Counted from the stretch's first letter, positions 39,201 to 47,105 are shown. The stretch is DNA of 64,000 bases from Ancistrus triradiatus (GCA_025084515.1 JAJAGP010000019.1:846001-910000); one strand, 5' to 3'. Made by a program: numbers and translations. The notes: generated by a model from the sequence alone, not told the origin.

Positions 39201-41866
39201 CTAGCCCGGGAGTTGTCGAGTGAGCGGTCCTGGCTGAAAACTGGGCTTCGGTCCTCGTGATCTTGACTCATGTACCCCATCCCTGCCTTAGAATAAGGGG
39301 CAGAGCTGGGGGTCATAGTCAAAGAGTCTTATGGTGATCAGACACGTTGGGTTGCTGTCTTCTGCCTAACCGTGGGGTTGGGGTTGCCAATTATCTCATG
39401 TGATCACCCCTCTTGGCTGTGTTTCCCTACCAGTTCTCCTCTTTCTAGAATAATACGTAGCTATAGTCTGACTATAGCTAATGCTGCCGGGGTCTCATGC
39501 TACACTTGGCATCATTGATTTGTTAATAAAAACACTGTGCTCTTAATTGAAATACATAACTAATTACATTTTTAGTGTTTCTCTCCGAGCTGTGTTTCCG
39601 GCAGTTCCGTTTCCCCACCACACATGATGTTCATCTGATGGAGCTCCACTGTGCATAATTCACATTTTATTTCGACCATGACTCCATGACTTTAGTTTCG
39701 CTCTTAGATTTTTATCATCATACCCCGGCCACTTAATGTAGATGTGGCATACTTTCACATTCTATTTCGAAGTTTGACTCCGCCATGACTTTACGAGTTC
39801 GCTCAAGACATCTTAGATTTAACATCTACGCCGCCCAAGGAGGTTGGGTTCCCTTTTTGAGTCTTGGTCCTCCCAAGGTTTCTTCCTAGAACTAGGGAGT
39901 TTTTCCTTGCCACTGTTGCCCTAGGCTTGCTCAATTTGGGATTGGACGTAGTTATTAGGAGATAATCTAAACTTGTAAAGTTGCTTTGAGACAATGCTCC
40001 ATTGTAAAAAGCGCTATATAAATAAATCTGACTTGACTTGACTTGACAATCATTTTTCATTAAAGCACAAAAAAGGTTAACTTAATTGGAAAAAAAATAT
40101 TTTACAATGACGAATTTAATGTTACACGCTGATTTTCAGACTTTACGATACATTTATGTCAAAACAAAGCTACTCACAATACAGTCTAGGAGTGATGCGG
40201 GTAGAGTCTCACATAACACGGTAAAATTAGTTTTATTTTCGATATTCGTTTTTTCGGCTCTAATAACTTTTGAACGGATTATGGTAGCCAGTAAGCACTT
40301 ACTTATTCAAGACAGGACGATCATAGAGAGTGACGCACACCTTTTCTTTTGCGGTTTGGATGACATTTTACGTTCCCGTCTTTTCGTCTTAACAGCGAGA
40401 AACGCAGAGCACATTTACAATCAGAAAAAATGCACACGTTTCTACAACACGCTTACAACTATGCACATGAATTTGTTGTTCTCCAAATTGTTTCAGTGCA
40501 TTTAAATATATTTTTCCCCCCGTTAGCATTACTAAAGGGAACTGTACAGGAAAAACGTGAGTAGCTCCATAACTCCAGTGTCTATACACATCCCCTAGGT
40601 GGCAGTAATGGCACACAGCTTTTGGATTTTGGATCTAGGCTAATGCAGGATATTTTTTATATAATTTTTAATTACTTGAATTTCAATAGCAACACAGCCA
40701 TAGTACACACAGCATAAAAATCAGCTGCATTTGGGGCGCAGTAATGACTGATACAGACTGTGGTAGCCTAGCGGTTAAAGTACTGGACTCTGGACCAGAA
40801 GGGGCAGGGTTCAAATCCCACCTCTGCCAAGCTGCCACTGTTGGGTCCTTGAGCAAGACCCTTAACCCACAATTGCTTGGATTGTAAGACTGTATCAATT
40901 GTAAGTCGCTCTGGATAAGGGCGTCTGCTAAATGCTGTAAATGTAAGATTTCCGGGTGCAATATAAAATATTATTCTTTAAATATTTTAATTTTAATAAC
41001 ATTTCAACCACGTTACATACAAAACCACTTTGTATAGCACAGCTAGATGGTAGTAATCGTGCACACCCACTGGATTTTGAATTTTATGTAAAATATACAC
41101 AGTGCTATACACAGTGTTTTTAGTGCCGTATGTAATGTGGCTGAAATGTTATTAAAATTATAACTATTACAAAATTAACATTAAATCGATTTTACATAAT
41201 TTTCGAAATCCAGTGGGTGTGCATGATTACTGCCACCTAGCTGTGCTATACACAGTGGTTTTGTATGTAATGTGGTTGAAATGTCATTAAAATAAAAATA
41301 ATTAAAGAAAATCTGTTGTATCATTATTGCTGCCCAGATGCACTGTACACAGCTGACTTTTATGCTGTGTGTAATATGGTTGTGTTGCTATTGAAATTCA
41401 AGTAATTAAAAATTATATAAAAAATATCCTGCATTAGCCTAGATCCAAAATCCAAAAGCTGTGTGCCATTACTGCCACCTAGGGGATGTGTATAGACACA
41501 GGAGTTAAATGTAAAATGTCATCCAAACAGCAAAAGAAAAGGTGTGCATCATTCTCTGTGATCGTCCTGTCTTGAATAAGTAAGTCCTTACTGGCTACCA
41601 TAATCAGTTCAAAAGTTATTAGAGCCGAAAAAACGAATATCGAAAATAAAACTAACTTTACCGTGGTGTCTCACGTCCTGGTTTAAAATACAGGGCGGAG
41701 GCAAAACTAAGGTTCCGTAAAACTCTTTGCGTTTTGGTAGTGACACAAAAAATGTGAGACAACAGTTTTTTACATAAATAACTCACAATAAATTACGTAT
41801 CTTAGCATGAATTTAAAATAAGTATTCTTTTCACAAGTTAAAATTTAGGGGTAACGGTTTATGAAT

Positions 41867-41911
<45 letters not shown>

Positions 41912-44900
41912 ACCCTTCAGAATTTCCTGTTACATAAAGACAACATGAATGAAATGTTCCATGGTGATCCAGTTTGACATATTTGTGAGTGACAAAAGTG
42001 CCTGAACCTCTAGGTTTAGCAATTAAGTTGTAGCTGAAATTAGAGTCAAGTGTTTTCAATCAGTGTGATGACAATCAGGCGTGAGTGGCACTCTGTTGTA
42101 TTTAATGAACAGCAAACTATAAATATCATCACAACGCATGTTTGCGGAAGTGAATCATGGAACATAAAAAGGAGATTTCTGAGGACCTCAGACAAAGAGT
42201 TGTTGATGCTCATTAGGCTGCAAAAGGTTCCAAAATCATCTCTAAACAGTGTGGAGTCTACCAATCCACTGTGAGACCAATTGTGTCTCCAATTTCAAGA
42301 CATTGTTACTTGCTTGACCAACAAAAAACATGCCAAGAGTAAGGCTTGTAACAGTCCAAGGGGTCACAAAGGACTTCGGGGTAACTTCTAAGAAACTTAA
42401 AGATGTTCTCACATTGGCTAATGTTCATGAATCCACCATCAGGAGAACACTGACCAACAATGGTGTTCATGGCAGGGTTGCAAGAAGAAAGTTACTGCTC
42501 TCCAAACAGAACATTGTTGCCCATCATGTGGTACATAGACAATGAGACAATGACAAGAATTATGTCTGTAAAAAGAATAACACTGCATTCCACCATAAGA
42601 ATCTTATCCCTTTTATGAAACGTGGAGTGGTAGTATCATGTTTTGGGCCTGTGTCACTGTATCTGGGCCAATACAACATGACATCATTAATGGAACTATG
42701 AACTATGAATTATACCAGCCAAAGCTAAAAGAAAATGTCATGACATGTGTCTCTGAACTGAATCTCAAGAAAACGTGGGTCATGCAGTAAATCAGTGGAG
42801 CAATGCACATGCGTATGTAAGCACCAAAGTATGGTTAAAGAAGATTAAAATGACTGTTTTGTAATGACTTTGTCAAAGTAAAAAAAAGTCCTGACCATCA
42901 TTCTATAGCATTGTCATGGAAACAGTTAATCCATGCTGATATGCAGGACTGATCAACACTTACTGGAAAAGTTTAGGTGCAGTTATTGCTGCACAAGAGG
43001 GTCACGTCAGATACTGAAAGCAAAAATTCACATACTTTTGCCGCTCACACATACATAATATTGGATCATTTTCCTCAATAAATAAATTAGCTAGTATACA
43101 TTTTTGTCCCATTTGTTTAACTGGCTTCTCTTTATATACTTTTGGGACTTGTGTGAAAATCTGTAGATGTTTTAAGTTACATCTGGCAAAAATTAATAAT
43201 AATGGGTTCACAAACTTTTAAGCACTTTATTCCAGTTGATGCCTTGGGTTTAGGTAGAACATAAGTATTGTGTTGTACATTTTACTGTGTAACTATAGTT
43301 TAAACTACAATTAGTTTGAATTTACCAATTATGTTGGTAATTACTTTTGTTGAGTTTTAGTGAGAATTTGGTTTATTTGAAAGAAAGTTGGGGAGGTACA
43401 GCATTTGATCGAGGGATTTATAGTTGGCGATAAGAAAAGTAAAAAGACTAATAATTTTAGATGAATTAAGAAATAATTTCATATTTTAAAAGCAGAGAAC
43501 TTGGCATATGAGATGATTACTTTCTCTTTACCGTGGGACTGTGGTAGCCTAGTGATTAAGGTACCGTATTTTTCGGGCCATAAGGCGCACTTAAAATCCT
43601 TTAACTTTCTCAAAAATCGACAGTGCGCCTTAAAATGCGGTGCGTCTAATGTATGAATTAATTCTGGTTGTGCTTTCTAACCTAGAACCGATTGTAGATG
43701 GTACACGGGGCACGGCGCTCATAAATCTGTCAAAATGTTTTAGCACGGTCTTGGTAAGTTACGAAGCTTACGGCCACCCGTAGTGCCGCAGCAGGGAGCG
43801 GAGTAAGTAATACGGTATGTGCTTCAGCATTAGGGTAGTGCATTCATTCATTTATTTACGAAGCGGATTTCAAACCCAACGCTATCAGTCACGCAGTACA
43901 ACATGGACATAGAGCAGCTGCGAGAGAATTCAAAACATTAACGAATCAATGGTACGGAATTAAAGTGGAGGAAGCAAGAAAGAAGAAAGACGCCCTGCGC
44001 CAGGGTAAAGAAGATCAACACGGAGCTTTCCGAGGGAAACTTAAGAGTTGTTTCATTTCATGCGCCTTATAACCCGGTGCGCTTTATGTATGAAAAATAT
44101 ACCTGTTAGCAGCCGATCGTTGATATTGCATCTTATAATCCGGTCGCGCTTTATGGTCCGAAAAATACGGGGTACTTGGCTATGGACCAGAAGGTCCACT
44201 GATCAAAAATCCCACTTCTGCTAAGCTTTGCCACCGATGGGTCCTTGAGCATCAGTGACCCTTAATCCACAATTGCTTGGATTGTATTAATTGTAAGTCG
44301 CTTTGGATAAGGGTGTCTGCTAAATAATGTAATGTAATGTAATTTTTACCTGACAGGTAGCAGGCAGTACAGAGCTGGGACCGTGTTCTCATCCAGCTGG
44401 TACATTGTCTGCAACAGAGTCAAATCCTGATCAACATCTGCCCAACTTCTGAACAAATGTGTCTCCTTTCCATCTGAAAAGGTACTGCAGGGATTGACAT
44501 CATTATTCATTAATGTAGAGTTTCCTATATTCTGCTCCTTCTCAGACCCTTCAGTCTCCTTTGTGAAACAATCAACACTGCTGCTGGACTGCTGTGTGTC
44601 TTCCATATTTGACTGTAGATTGGAAAGTCTTTTTCTGTCTCTTACAACACTTTTCAAAATTGCCTCAAAGTCTTCTTGAGACATGGTGGAGGGTAATAGC
44701 TGGATCTCATGCTTCTGACCTGTAAACAACTGTGAAGAAAATCCACTGCGTCAAAAGACAATGATATGCATTTCTTCATTAAAATAGGTTTTAACAAAAC
44801 TGGACTCACAAAAAAGTTTGGCCCCTCTGTCTCTTGGCACTTCTTGAGCATCTCTATGTGCAGTGCTACAGCATCATGGTGGTCAACAATGGGGTCTTCT

Positions 44901-46617
44901 AAGCCACTGCGCAGGTCCACCATCCTGAAATCATATCCTCTCTGCTTACAATAGAGGTATAGCTGGGGATAAACATTCGCCATCAGTGCAGTTCGCTCTA
45001 CCACTGTGTCTAAACATGTTCAAAAAGACATAGATGTGCATCAGTTATTTATGAGTTTAAAAATAGCTTGTGGAATTGCAATCTTTTCATCATCTCCATT
45101 GTATGCTCATCTTACCTTTATATCCGCCACACAAATAGACCATGAATCTCCTCTGGATGACACGTCTGTCTGTGTCTTTTTGTAGGTTATTAGTGCTACG
45201 GCAGTATTGCACTTCTTGACATTTATTGCTACAATTCTTCATAGGTGAATTTTTCATATCAACTTCACAGCCTCCCTTTGTCCTCTCAGAAATGCCCAGT
45301 CCTGGAGATTTGTCATTATGAAAATCAGAAGCAGGAGTGCATTCTATTTCTTGGCTTTCTTCCATATTTTTACACTTTTCCCAAACAACTGAGCTCTGAA
45401 GCATGTCAGGAGCATTATTTGTAGGAGCTGTAGGTCCACTGACATTTAATAAAGTCTTCACAGTCTGGTCCTGAAATTTTAAATCACTGTTTAGAAGGAG
45501 GATTTTGGAGATTCTAATGTGTGTATGATTCTAAAAGATTATTAGAGTCTTACCTCCCACAAAACTCTTTTAGTGGTTAACAATACTCCCTTTCTGTCAG
45601 AATAATGGGTGGAACCTTGAGAATGCCATTGCTGTAAATTGTACTGAAGAAAAAAAATACTCTCTTGACTTCTCAACTGACTCAAATCCAGTGACTATTA
45701 CTGAGTCTTAAATTGATAAGTAAACAACTTTCTACAATATTGTATACTTACTCTCAGATGAGCTGTAATCTTAGACTCAGTCTCAACACTCAGTCTGGGA
45801 CAAGGTACCATCTGATGTGCTGGGACTTTCTGCTTACATAAGACATCATATAAACGAAATGTTCCTCATATACTATTTCCTGTTAATCAACACATATTAT
45901 AAAGAATAGACTGTGTTATGGTCAATTTTGTGGCATACCTTGTTCTGGATTATCCTTTCCAGAGGGCCATAATCAGTTAAACACTGGGAAAAGAAAAGTG
46001 CTTGAAGCCTGTGAGAGGCAGTTAGCCTGGTTTTATTATCCTACAGAAATGACACATTGTTAGTGAGGGAACAACAACCCATGGACTGATTCCTAATGTC
46101 AAATAGACAACAGAGACAAGGCTATTTGAAATTAGGCACTAACTTAAAGTAAGTAAGGTAAATCAAATAATAAATACCTGTGGTACTGACTGGGTAGGGC
46201 CATTAGAAATGCTTGGAAAGCATATATCCTCATGCTTCTGGGAATAGGTAAAGAAAGTATCAGATTTGGATCCATGTGGATGCTCTACTTAACTGGACTG
46301 CGATAACAATTTTTACATCAAAATGTGTAACCTGACAGATTGTAGTCCTACCCTTAACCACGATTTAAATTGCATATAATTCACATGTCAAAAATAAGTA
46401 CATAAAATAGGTTCATAAAGGAGTTACATACACCACCTGTGAAGGTTTCCAGGCTGCTCCATTACTGTTTTACTACAATCACTCCATTATTATATATTAA
46501 ATTCATCTGCACATCTTAAATGTTTGTACCATACCATCTCATTCAAGTTTATGACTAATGAGAAACACAATATAAAATCTTACTTTTGCTTTCTTCTTCT
46601 TAGGTGTAATTCCACAT
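10308..46617 (-). CDS. NACHT and WD40-repeat protein of the NWD1/NWD2 family (31 coding exons; first exon missing)
   Basis: Thirty-one exons join without a stop into about 1,950 codons, ending [13 protein letters not shown] at 10308. The order is: extension (45116-46617), NWD N-terminal domain (44350-45009), linker (32894-34829), NACHT (29464-32474), junction (26784-27151) and WD40 region (10308-23869). Exon coordinates are given in the block entries. NWD proteins are STAND-type NTPases: nucleotide binding by NACHT is thought to control assembly through the WD40 part; in mammals they are linked to neuronal and steroid-receptor functions. Every intron junction keeps phase, so the gene looks functional. 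Human NWD1/NWD2 are, from general knowledge, roughly 1,560 and 1,740 residues, so this one is longer, mostly at the N terminus. Which paralogue it is could not be decided. Transposons fill the introns but break no exon. Confidence 0.88.
10913..11032 (-). mobile_element. tRNA-derived SINE fragment (family 1)
   Basis: It reads TTTAGCAGATGCC, then TGGGATTTGAACCCTGGACC (box B complement), matching the 3' two thirds of the SINE at 49.3 kb. The box A end is eroded. Confidence 0.75.
11245..11333. mobile_element. Short MITE-like inverted repeat
   Basis: GGGTGCGTTTCCAAAAAGCATA at the left faces CTATACTTTTGGGAAATACTC at the right, an imperfect inverted pair of about 20 bases around a short core. The type is uncertain. 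Confidence 0.35.
11370..12403 (+). mobile_element. Tc1-like remnant (family A), plus-oriented
   Basis: The plus strand carries decayed family A sequence: GCACAAACAAAGGACATTTATGAGG at the transposase start and a right end with GGTTCACATACTTTTGCCACTC. Many stops and deletions are present. It lies in the last intron of the NWD-type gene. Confidence 0.75.
13273..13993 (-). mobile_element. Internally deleted Tc1-like element with very long terminal inverted repeats
   Basis: The element is 721 bp between TA dinucleotides, ending CACTGCCCGACC at the left and GGCTGGGCAGTG at the right. The arms pair over more than 200 bases (13273-13500 with 13755-13993), and a second inverted pair (about 13501-13545 with 13588-13630) continues inward. 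The single-copy centre encodes a minus-strand transposase end, [20 protein letters not shown], so it is Tc1-related. Confidence 0.8.
14062..14242 (+). mobile_element. L2-type LINE 3' tail fragment
   Basis: It is nearly identical to the 3' end of the LINE at 39.83-40.0 kb (CCGCCCAAGGAGGTTGGGTC, then GGAGATAATCTAAACTTG). It is a 5'-truncated insertion, as LINE retrotransposition produces. Confidence 0.75.
14872..23869 (-). CDS. NWD-type gene: WD40-repeat region (twelve exons)
   Basis: Exons are 23526-23869, 23272-23405, 22287-22415, 21902-22149, 21498-21663, 19770-19971, 18787-18917, 18018-18154, 16198-16352, 15913-16119, 15135-15229 and 14872-14996. Typical WD ends are [51 protein letters not shown] and KLKVWEPF. 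All joins keep frame. WD40 propellers bind partners and, in STAND proteins, hold the NTPase inactive until a signal arrives. One acceptor (CCGAG at 22150) and one donor (AAT|GTACCT at 16198) are weak but are the only ones that keep frame. Confidence 0.87.
15437..15847. mobile_element. MITE with ends GCACTGTGCAAAAGTCTTA
   Basis: The left AGCACTGTGCAAAAGTCTTAC and the right CCTAAGACTTTTGCACAGTAC are inverted copies, as in non-autonomous Tc1/mariner elements. Related ends occur at about 10.65-10.76 and 32.64-32.87 kb. It lies between two WD40 exons. Confidence 0.7.
16857..17857 (+). mobile_element. Tc1/mariner-like element, decayed (family D)
   Basis: The ends are CCGCCACTATATTAGGTAGACC and GTACCTAATAAAGTGGCAGGTG. 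Plus-strand pieces of transposase remain: [17 protein letters not shown] near the start, VAWSEESRF in the middle and PDLNPVENL near 17.62 kb. Frames are broken many times. It is intronic in the NWD-type gene. Confidence 0.75.
18985..19412. mobile_element. hAT-like MITE
   Basis: The left TAGGGTTGTGCGATATGTATCG faces the right CAATATCGCACATCCCTA. The TAGGG(T/A)TGTGCGATAT end is typical of short hAT relatives in fish. A related left end occurs at about 55.98 kb. Confidence 0.65.
19445..19636 (+). mobile_element. tRNA-derived SINE (family 1), full copy
   Basis: The head TGTGGTAGCCTAGCGGTTAA has a box A-like motif, GGTTCAAATCC is box B, and the tail reads TAAGTCGCTCTGGATAAGG and TCTGCTAAATGTAAATGTAA. 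The same element appears at least seven more times in the window. It is a mobile copy, not a tRNA gene. Confidence 0.9.
20141..21355 (-). mobile_element. Tc1-like DNA transposon, decayed (family B)
   Basis: The left end CAATGCATCTGAAAAGTCTTC and CAGACCCTTTCACTTTC matches the 3.0 kb copy; the right end is eroded. Minus-strand fragments include [18 protein letters not shown] near 20.7 kb and an HTH part near 21.0 kb. It is intronic in the NWD-type gene. Confidence 0.8.
22511..22758. repeat. Direct tandem duplication, about 125 bp
   Basis: Two adjacent units (about 22511-22634 and 22636-22758), both with CACATTTGGACTAGAGACATG, a (TG)n run and TTTCCTGTCCTATTGTAAG, differ at very few bases. This suggests a recent duplication. 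A diverged relative of the unit's end occurs near 60.23-60.41 kb. Confidence 0.85.
22830..23271 (-). mobile_element. Tc1/mariner-like transposase remnant abutting an exon
   Basis: Minus-strand translation gives [13 protein letters not shown] and [21 protein letters not shown], the second Asp and the distal region of a Tc1-like transposase, with the catalytic Glu replaced (PVKQ). The remnant starts within bases of the donor of the WD40 exon at 23272. Confidence 0.75.
24850..26630 (-). mobile_element. Tc1-like remnant (family A) interrupted by a second family A element
   Basis: The outer left end reads GTGCTTAAAAGTTTGCAAACC and carries transposase fragments to about 25.69 kb. The sequence resumes near 26.34 kb (TTTTCCAGCCTGATCATCAAC) and runs to about 26.63 kb. 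The join in between is a younger element. It is intronic between the junction exons and the WD40 region. Confidence 0.75.
25697..26296. mobile_element. Internally deleted Tc1-like element nested in an older copy
   Basis: The left end CAGTGGTGCTTGAAAGTACG and the right part, an inverted copy (AGGACTTGTGTGAAAATCTA, then TTTTAGGTCATACTTATGCAT), flank a short core without transposase. The right end runs into an (AT)n tract at 26303-26337 that probably grew from it. Confidence 0.72.
26784..27151 (-). CDS. NWD-type gene: NACHT to WD40 junction (two exons)
   Basis: Exons are 27012-27151 and 26784-26912. They encode [20 protein letters not shown] and [20 protein letters not shown], ending [15 protein letters not shown] across the next junction, which begins the first WD blade. 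An (AC)n microsatellite lies about ten bases upstream of the first acceptor, where the pyrimidine tract would be. The intron before this pair (27152-29463) holds the Harbinger/hAT nest, and the one after it holds the nested Tc1 pair. Confidence 0.85.
27160..27200. repeat. (AC)n microsatellite next to a splice acceptor
   Basis: About 20 AC units end some ten bases upstream of the acceptor of the NWD-type exon 27012-27151. Read on the minus strand, (GT)n replaces the usual pyrimidine tract. Confidence 0.9.
27255..29435 (+). mobile_element. PIF/Harbinger-like element, interrupted
   Basis: The left end GGGGGCCATATTCATAAATATT and TAGTGCTAAAAGTAGCTCCTA faces the right end CTTAGAATCTTTATGAATACAGC. 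The plus strand at 27.52-27.66 kb encodes a fragment resembling the start of Harbinger transposase ([20 protein letters not shown]). The element is split by a hAT-like insertion at 27967-29221. Confidence 0.7.
27967..29221 (-). mobile_element. hAT-like element with BED zinc-finger remnant, nested in Harbinger
   Basis: The ends AGGGCTGCGCGGTATGGCC and TGTACCGCCCAGCCC are inverted. On the minus strand, 28122-28367 encodes a BED-type finger ([20 protein letters not shown], followed by a [11 protein letters not shown] zinc pair), the N terminus of ZBED/hAT transposases. The DDE/RNase H part is missing. A related 3' half is at 58.54-58.92 kb. Confidence 0.72.
29464..32474 (-). CDS. NWD-type gene: NACHT NTPase domain (four exons)
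   Basis: Exons are 32310-32474, 32105-32228, 31759-31962 and 29464-30335. Walker A is GEPGSGKST in the first; the third has the NACHT-type Walker [16 protein letters not shown]. The 872-bp exon holds the winged-helix and helical part ([20 protein letters not shown], then [12 protein letters not shown]). The acceptor of the third exon is placed at CCTCAG|GCTTTAGC because an earlier AG would put a stop in frame. ATP binding and hydrolysis appear possible since both motifs are intact. A purine-rich tract of about 1.2 kb fills the intron before the long exon. Confidence 0.9.
30355..31575. repeat. Purine-rich tract with GAAA runs and about 380-bp imperfect repeats
   Basis: About 1.2 kb of plus strand is mostly A and G, with (GAAA)n blocks near 30440-30480, 31145-31185 and 31540-31570. 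The phrase TTAACAATCAAACACCAAAATA recurs at about 30823 and 31205, and GAGAATGAAAAACA recurs near 30985 and 31360, giving a period near 380 bp. The Lys-rich and Phe-rich ORFs in it are compositional. Confidence 0.85.
32637..32868 (+). mobile_element. Tc1/mariner-like remnant with ends GCACAGTACTGTA
   Basis: The right end CTAAGACTTTTGCACAGTACTG matches the 15.8 kb MITE. Upstream, [17 protein letters not shown] is encoded on the plus strand, the first catalytic Asp region of a Tc1-like transposase, so this copy links the MITE family to its source. Confidence 0.65.
32894..34829 (-). CDS. NWD-type gene: helical linker before NACHT (four exons)
   Basis: Exons are 34675-34829, 34386-34594, 33083-33222 and 32894-33004. 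They encode a charged, mostly helical segment ([19 protein letters not shown], then [35 protein letters not shown]) with no catalytic motif. The last donor is ACT|GTGAAG, chosen because it gives the phase needed by the next exon (KSL-AQDF). Intron insertions include two SINEs and two MITEs. Confidence 0.82.
33332..33825. mobile_element. hAT-like MITE split by a SINE
   Basis: The left end GTGTTTCTCAATCCTGGTCC faces a right end GCAGGACCAGGATTGAG that breaks at about 33520. The terminal piece CCAGGCTTGAGAAACAC reappears at about 33807 after a reversed SINE. ACCAGG(A/C)TTGAG on both sides looks like the SINE's target-site duplication. Confidence 0.72.
33522..33808 (-). mobile_element. tRNA-derived SINE (family 2)
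   Basis: Read on the minus strand it starts GGCGGCATGGTGGCTTGGTGG, has a box B-like region and the conserved CCCACAGTCCAAAGACATGC. A second copy is at 62028 on the plus strand. Confidence 0.75.
33853..34235. mobile_element. Non-autonomous DNA element (copy 1)
   Basis: Sequence from CACTCACTGTCCATTTTATC through GGTGGTGGATCATTCTCAG and CAGTGCTGCTGGAGTTTTTAA recurs at 56527-57035. No coding capacity is visible. Its superfamily is not certain. Confidence 0.65.
35031..35212 (-). mobile_element. tRNA-derived SINE (family 1), old copy
   Basis: It is diverged but collinear with the other copies: TTTACATTTAGCACATGCTC at the start, GAACTTGAACCCTGAACC (box B complement) and CAATAACCACTGCACAATC (box A side). 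Confidence 0.6.
35835..36046. mobile_element. Short palindromic MITE
   Basis: The arms are nearly complementary: CTTACAAGGTCTTCGGGTCC and CAGACCCGTTTTCAGTTTTTA on the left against TTAAAAACTGAAAACGGGTC and CGAAGATCTTATAAGGGG on the right, around a 120-bp AT-rich core. No coding capacity. The type is not recognised; a piggyBac-like or hAT-like MITE is possible. Confidence 0.65.
36340..40047 (+). mobile_element. L2-type LINE, decayed
   Basis: Plus-strand fragments follow LINE order: endonuclease end ([15 protein letters not shown], 36.40 kb), the pre-RT part ([18 protein letters not shown], 37.05 kb), reverse-transcriptase pieces ([16 protein letters not shown] near 37.85 kb) and the C-terminal region with RLDYCK near 38.63 kb. 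The 3' end reads AAGCGCTATATAAATAAAT followed by (CTTGA)n repeats, the L2/CR1 style. Many stops. It is in the 9.5-kb intron of the NWD-type gene. Confidence 0.8.
40200..41695. repeat. Large imperfect inverted repeat (foldback), about 1.5 kb
   Basis: The left arm from about 40206 pairs with the right arm ending about 41690; examples are TTCGATATTCGTTTTTTCGG (40238) against CCGAAAAAACGAATATCGAA (41625), and CCCCTAGGTGGCAGTAATGG (40591) against CCATTACTGCCACCTAGGGG. The centre is near 41.12-41.16 kb. The left arm holds an extra segment of about 165 bp and a SINE. Each arm has two related units carrying TGGCAGTAAT. No ORF of note. Confidence 0.82.
40755..40947 (+). mobile_element. tRNA-derived SINE (family 1) inside the foldback arm
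   Basis: A complete copy (TGTGGTAGCCTAGCGGTTAA to GCTAAATGCTGTAAATGTAA) interrupts the left arm. The right arm lacks it, so it inserted after the inverted repeat formed. Confidence 0.88.
41867..41910. repeat. (TG)n microsatellite
   Basis: About 21 TG units lie between the foldback and the next Tc1 remnant. Confidence 0.95.
41980..43227 (+). mobile_element. Tc1-like remnant (family A), plus-oriented
   Basis: The plus strand holds a decayed transposase: [11 protein letters not shown] near 42.49 kb and [12 protein letters not shown] core sequence near 42.64 kb. The right end GGGTTCACAAACTTTTAAGCAC matches the 1.86 kb end. It is intronic in the NWD-type gene. Confidence 0.78.
43535..44343 (+). 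mobile_element. tRNA-derived SINE (family 1) split by a MITE
   Basis: The SINE head is at 43535-43563 (GACTGTGGTAGCCTAGTGATT) and resumes at 44173 (TACTTGGCTATGGACCAG) to a tail of TAATG repeats near 44343. The joined order matches intact copies. It ends just downstream of the donor of exon 44350-44729. Confidence 0.85.
43564..44172 (+). mobile_element. pogo-like MITE with HTH remnant
   Basis: The terminal repeats CCGTATTTTTCGG(G/A)CCATAA are inverted and flanked by TA, the pogo/Tc1 target. Inside (about 43.90-44.04 kb) the plus strand encodes a fragment resembling pogo-type DNA-binding domains: [12 protein letters not shown] [18 protein letters not shown], then [10 protein letters not shown]. 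The catalytic part is absent. A truncated relative is at 62467. Confidence 0.72.
44350..45009 (-). CDS. NWD-type gene: NWD N-terminal domain (two exons)
   Basis: Exons are 44810-45009 and 44350-44729. The sequence reads [20 protein letters not shown], then [34 protein letters not shown] and [20 protein letters not shown]. This is the alternating strand/helix domain (DUF4062-like) found before the NACHT domain in NWD1 and NWD2. A Ser/Glu-rich insert of about 60 residues follows, then [15 protein letters not shown]. The intron after 44350 is about 9.5 kb and holds a Tc1, a split SINE, a foldback and an L2 LINE. Confidence 0.82.
45116..46617 (-). CDS. NWD-type gene: N-terminal low-complexity extension (six exons)
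   Basis: Exons are 46584-46617, 46178-46237, 45939-46040, 45752-45829, 45554-45643 and 45116-45470. All join in phase (mostly phase 0), giving about 239 residues of polar, Ser/Thr/Lys-rich sequence with no recognised domain; it contains a basic stretch TPKKKKAK that could act as a nuclear localisation signal. The last exon ends in [10 protein letters not shown], the first strand of the NWD N-terminal domain. The upstream exon with the start codon was not identified. A possible donor (ATAG|GTAAGA, minus strand, near 48081) is preceded by an in-frame stop and would be 5' UTR at best. Confidence 0.75.
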
Positions 46618-46878
46618 CTGTAAAATGTCCACATAGCTGAATTGAAGTGTCTGATTAAATATTATTTCCAACTTATTAAAGGTGTAAATGACCATTAATT
46701 ATTTAAATTATAATGAACAACTTCAGCTATGCAGTTCAAAATGCCCCCAACTAAGTTTGGCCTATCTCTCACTTAACACATTTGCATAATGTCCTGTGTT
46801 TGTCACAGGCCAGTTAAGTTGTAGGAAAGGACTCAAACAGTGGACTCCCATGGTTACTGCACACATACACAAGACACT

Positions 46879-46884
<6 letters not shown>

Positions 46885-46932
<48 letters not shown>
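46885..46932. repeat. (CA)n microsatellite
   Basis: About 24 CA units. Confidence 0.95.
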
Positions 46933-46936
<4 letters not shown>

Positions 46937-47105
46937 TGTAAGTATTCTTATGAACTACTGTGACTAAATAACAACTGTGCTAACCCACATGTAACCCTAA
47001 CCTTAATAACCTAATCTTTGATCTTTTTAGTTTTGAAATAAGATTTTGTTTCTCTTTACAGTCCCACATGTGTAAGTGTTACTATTGCTAAGAGAACATC
47101 CTCAA

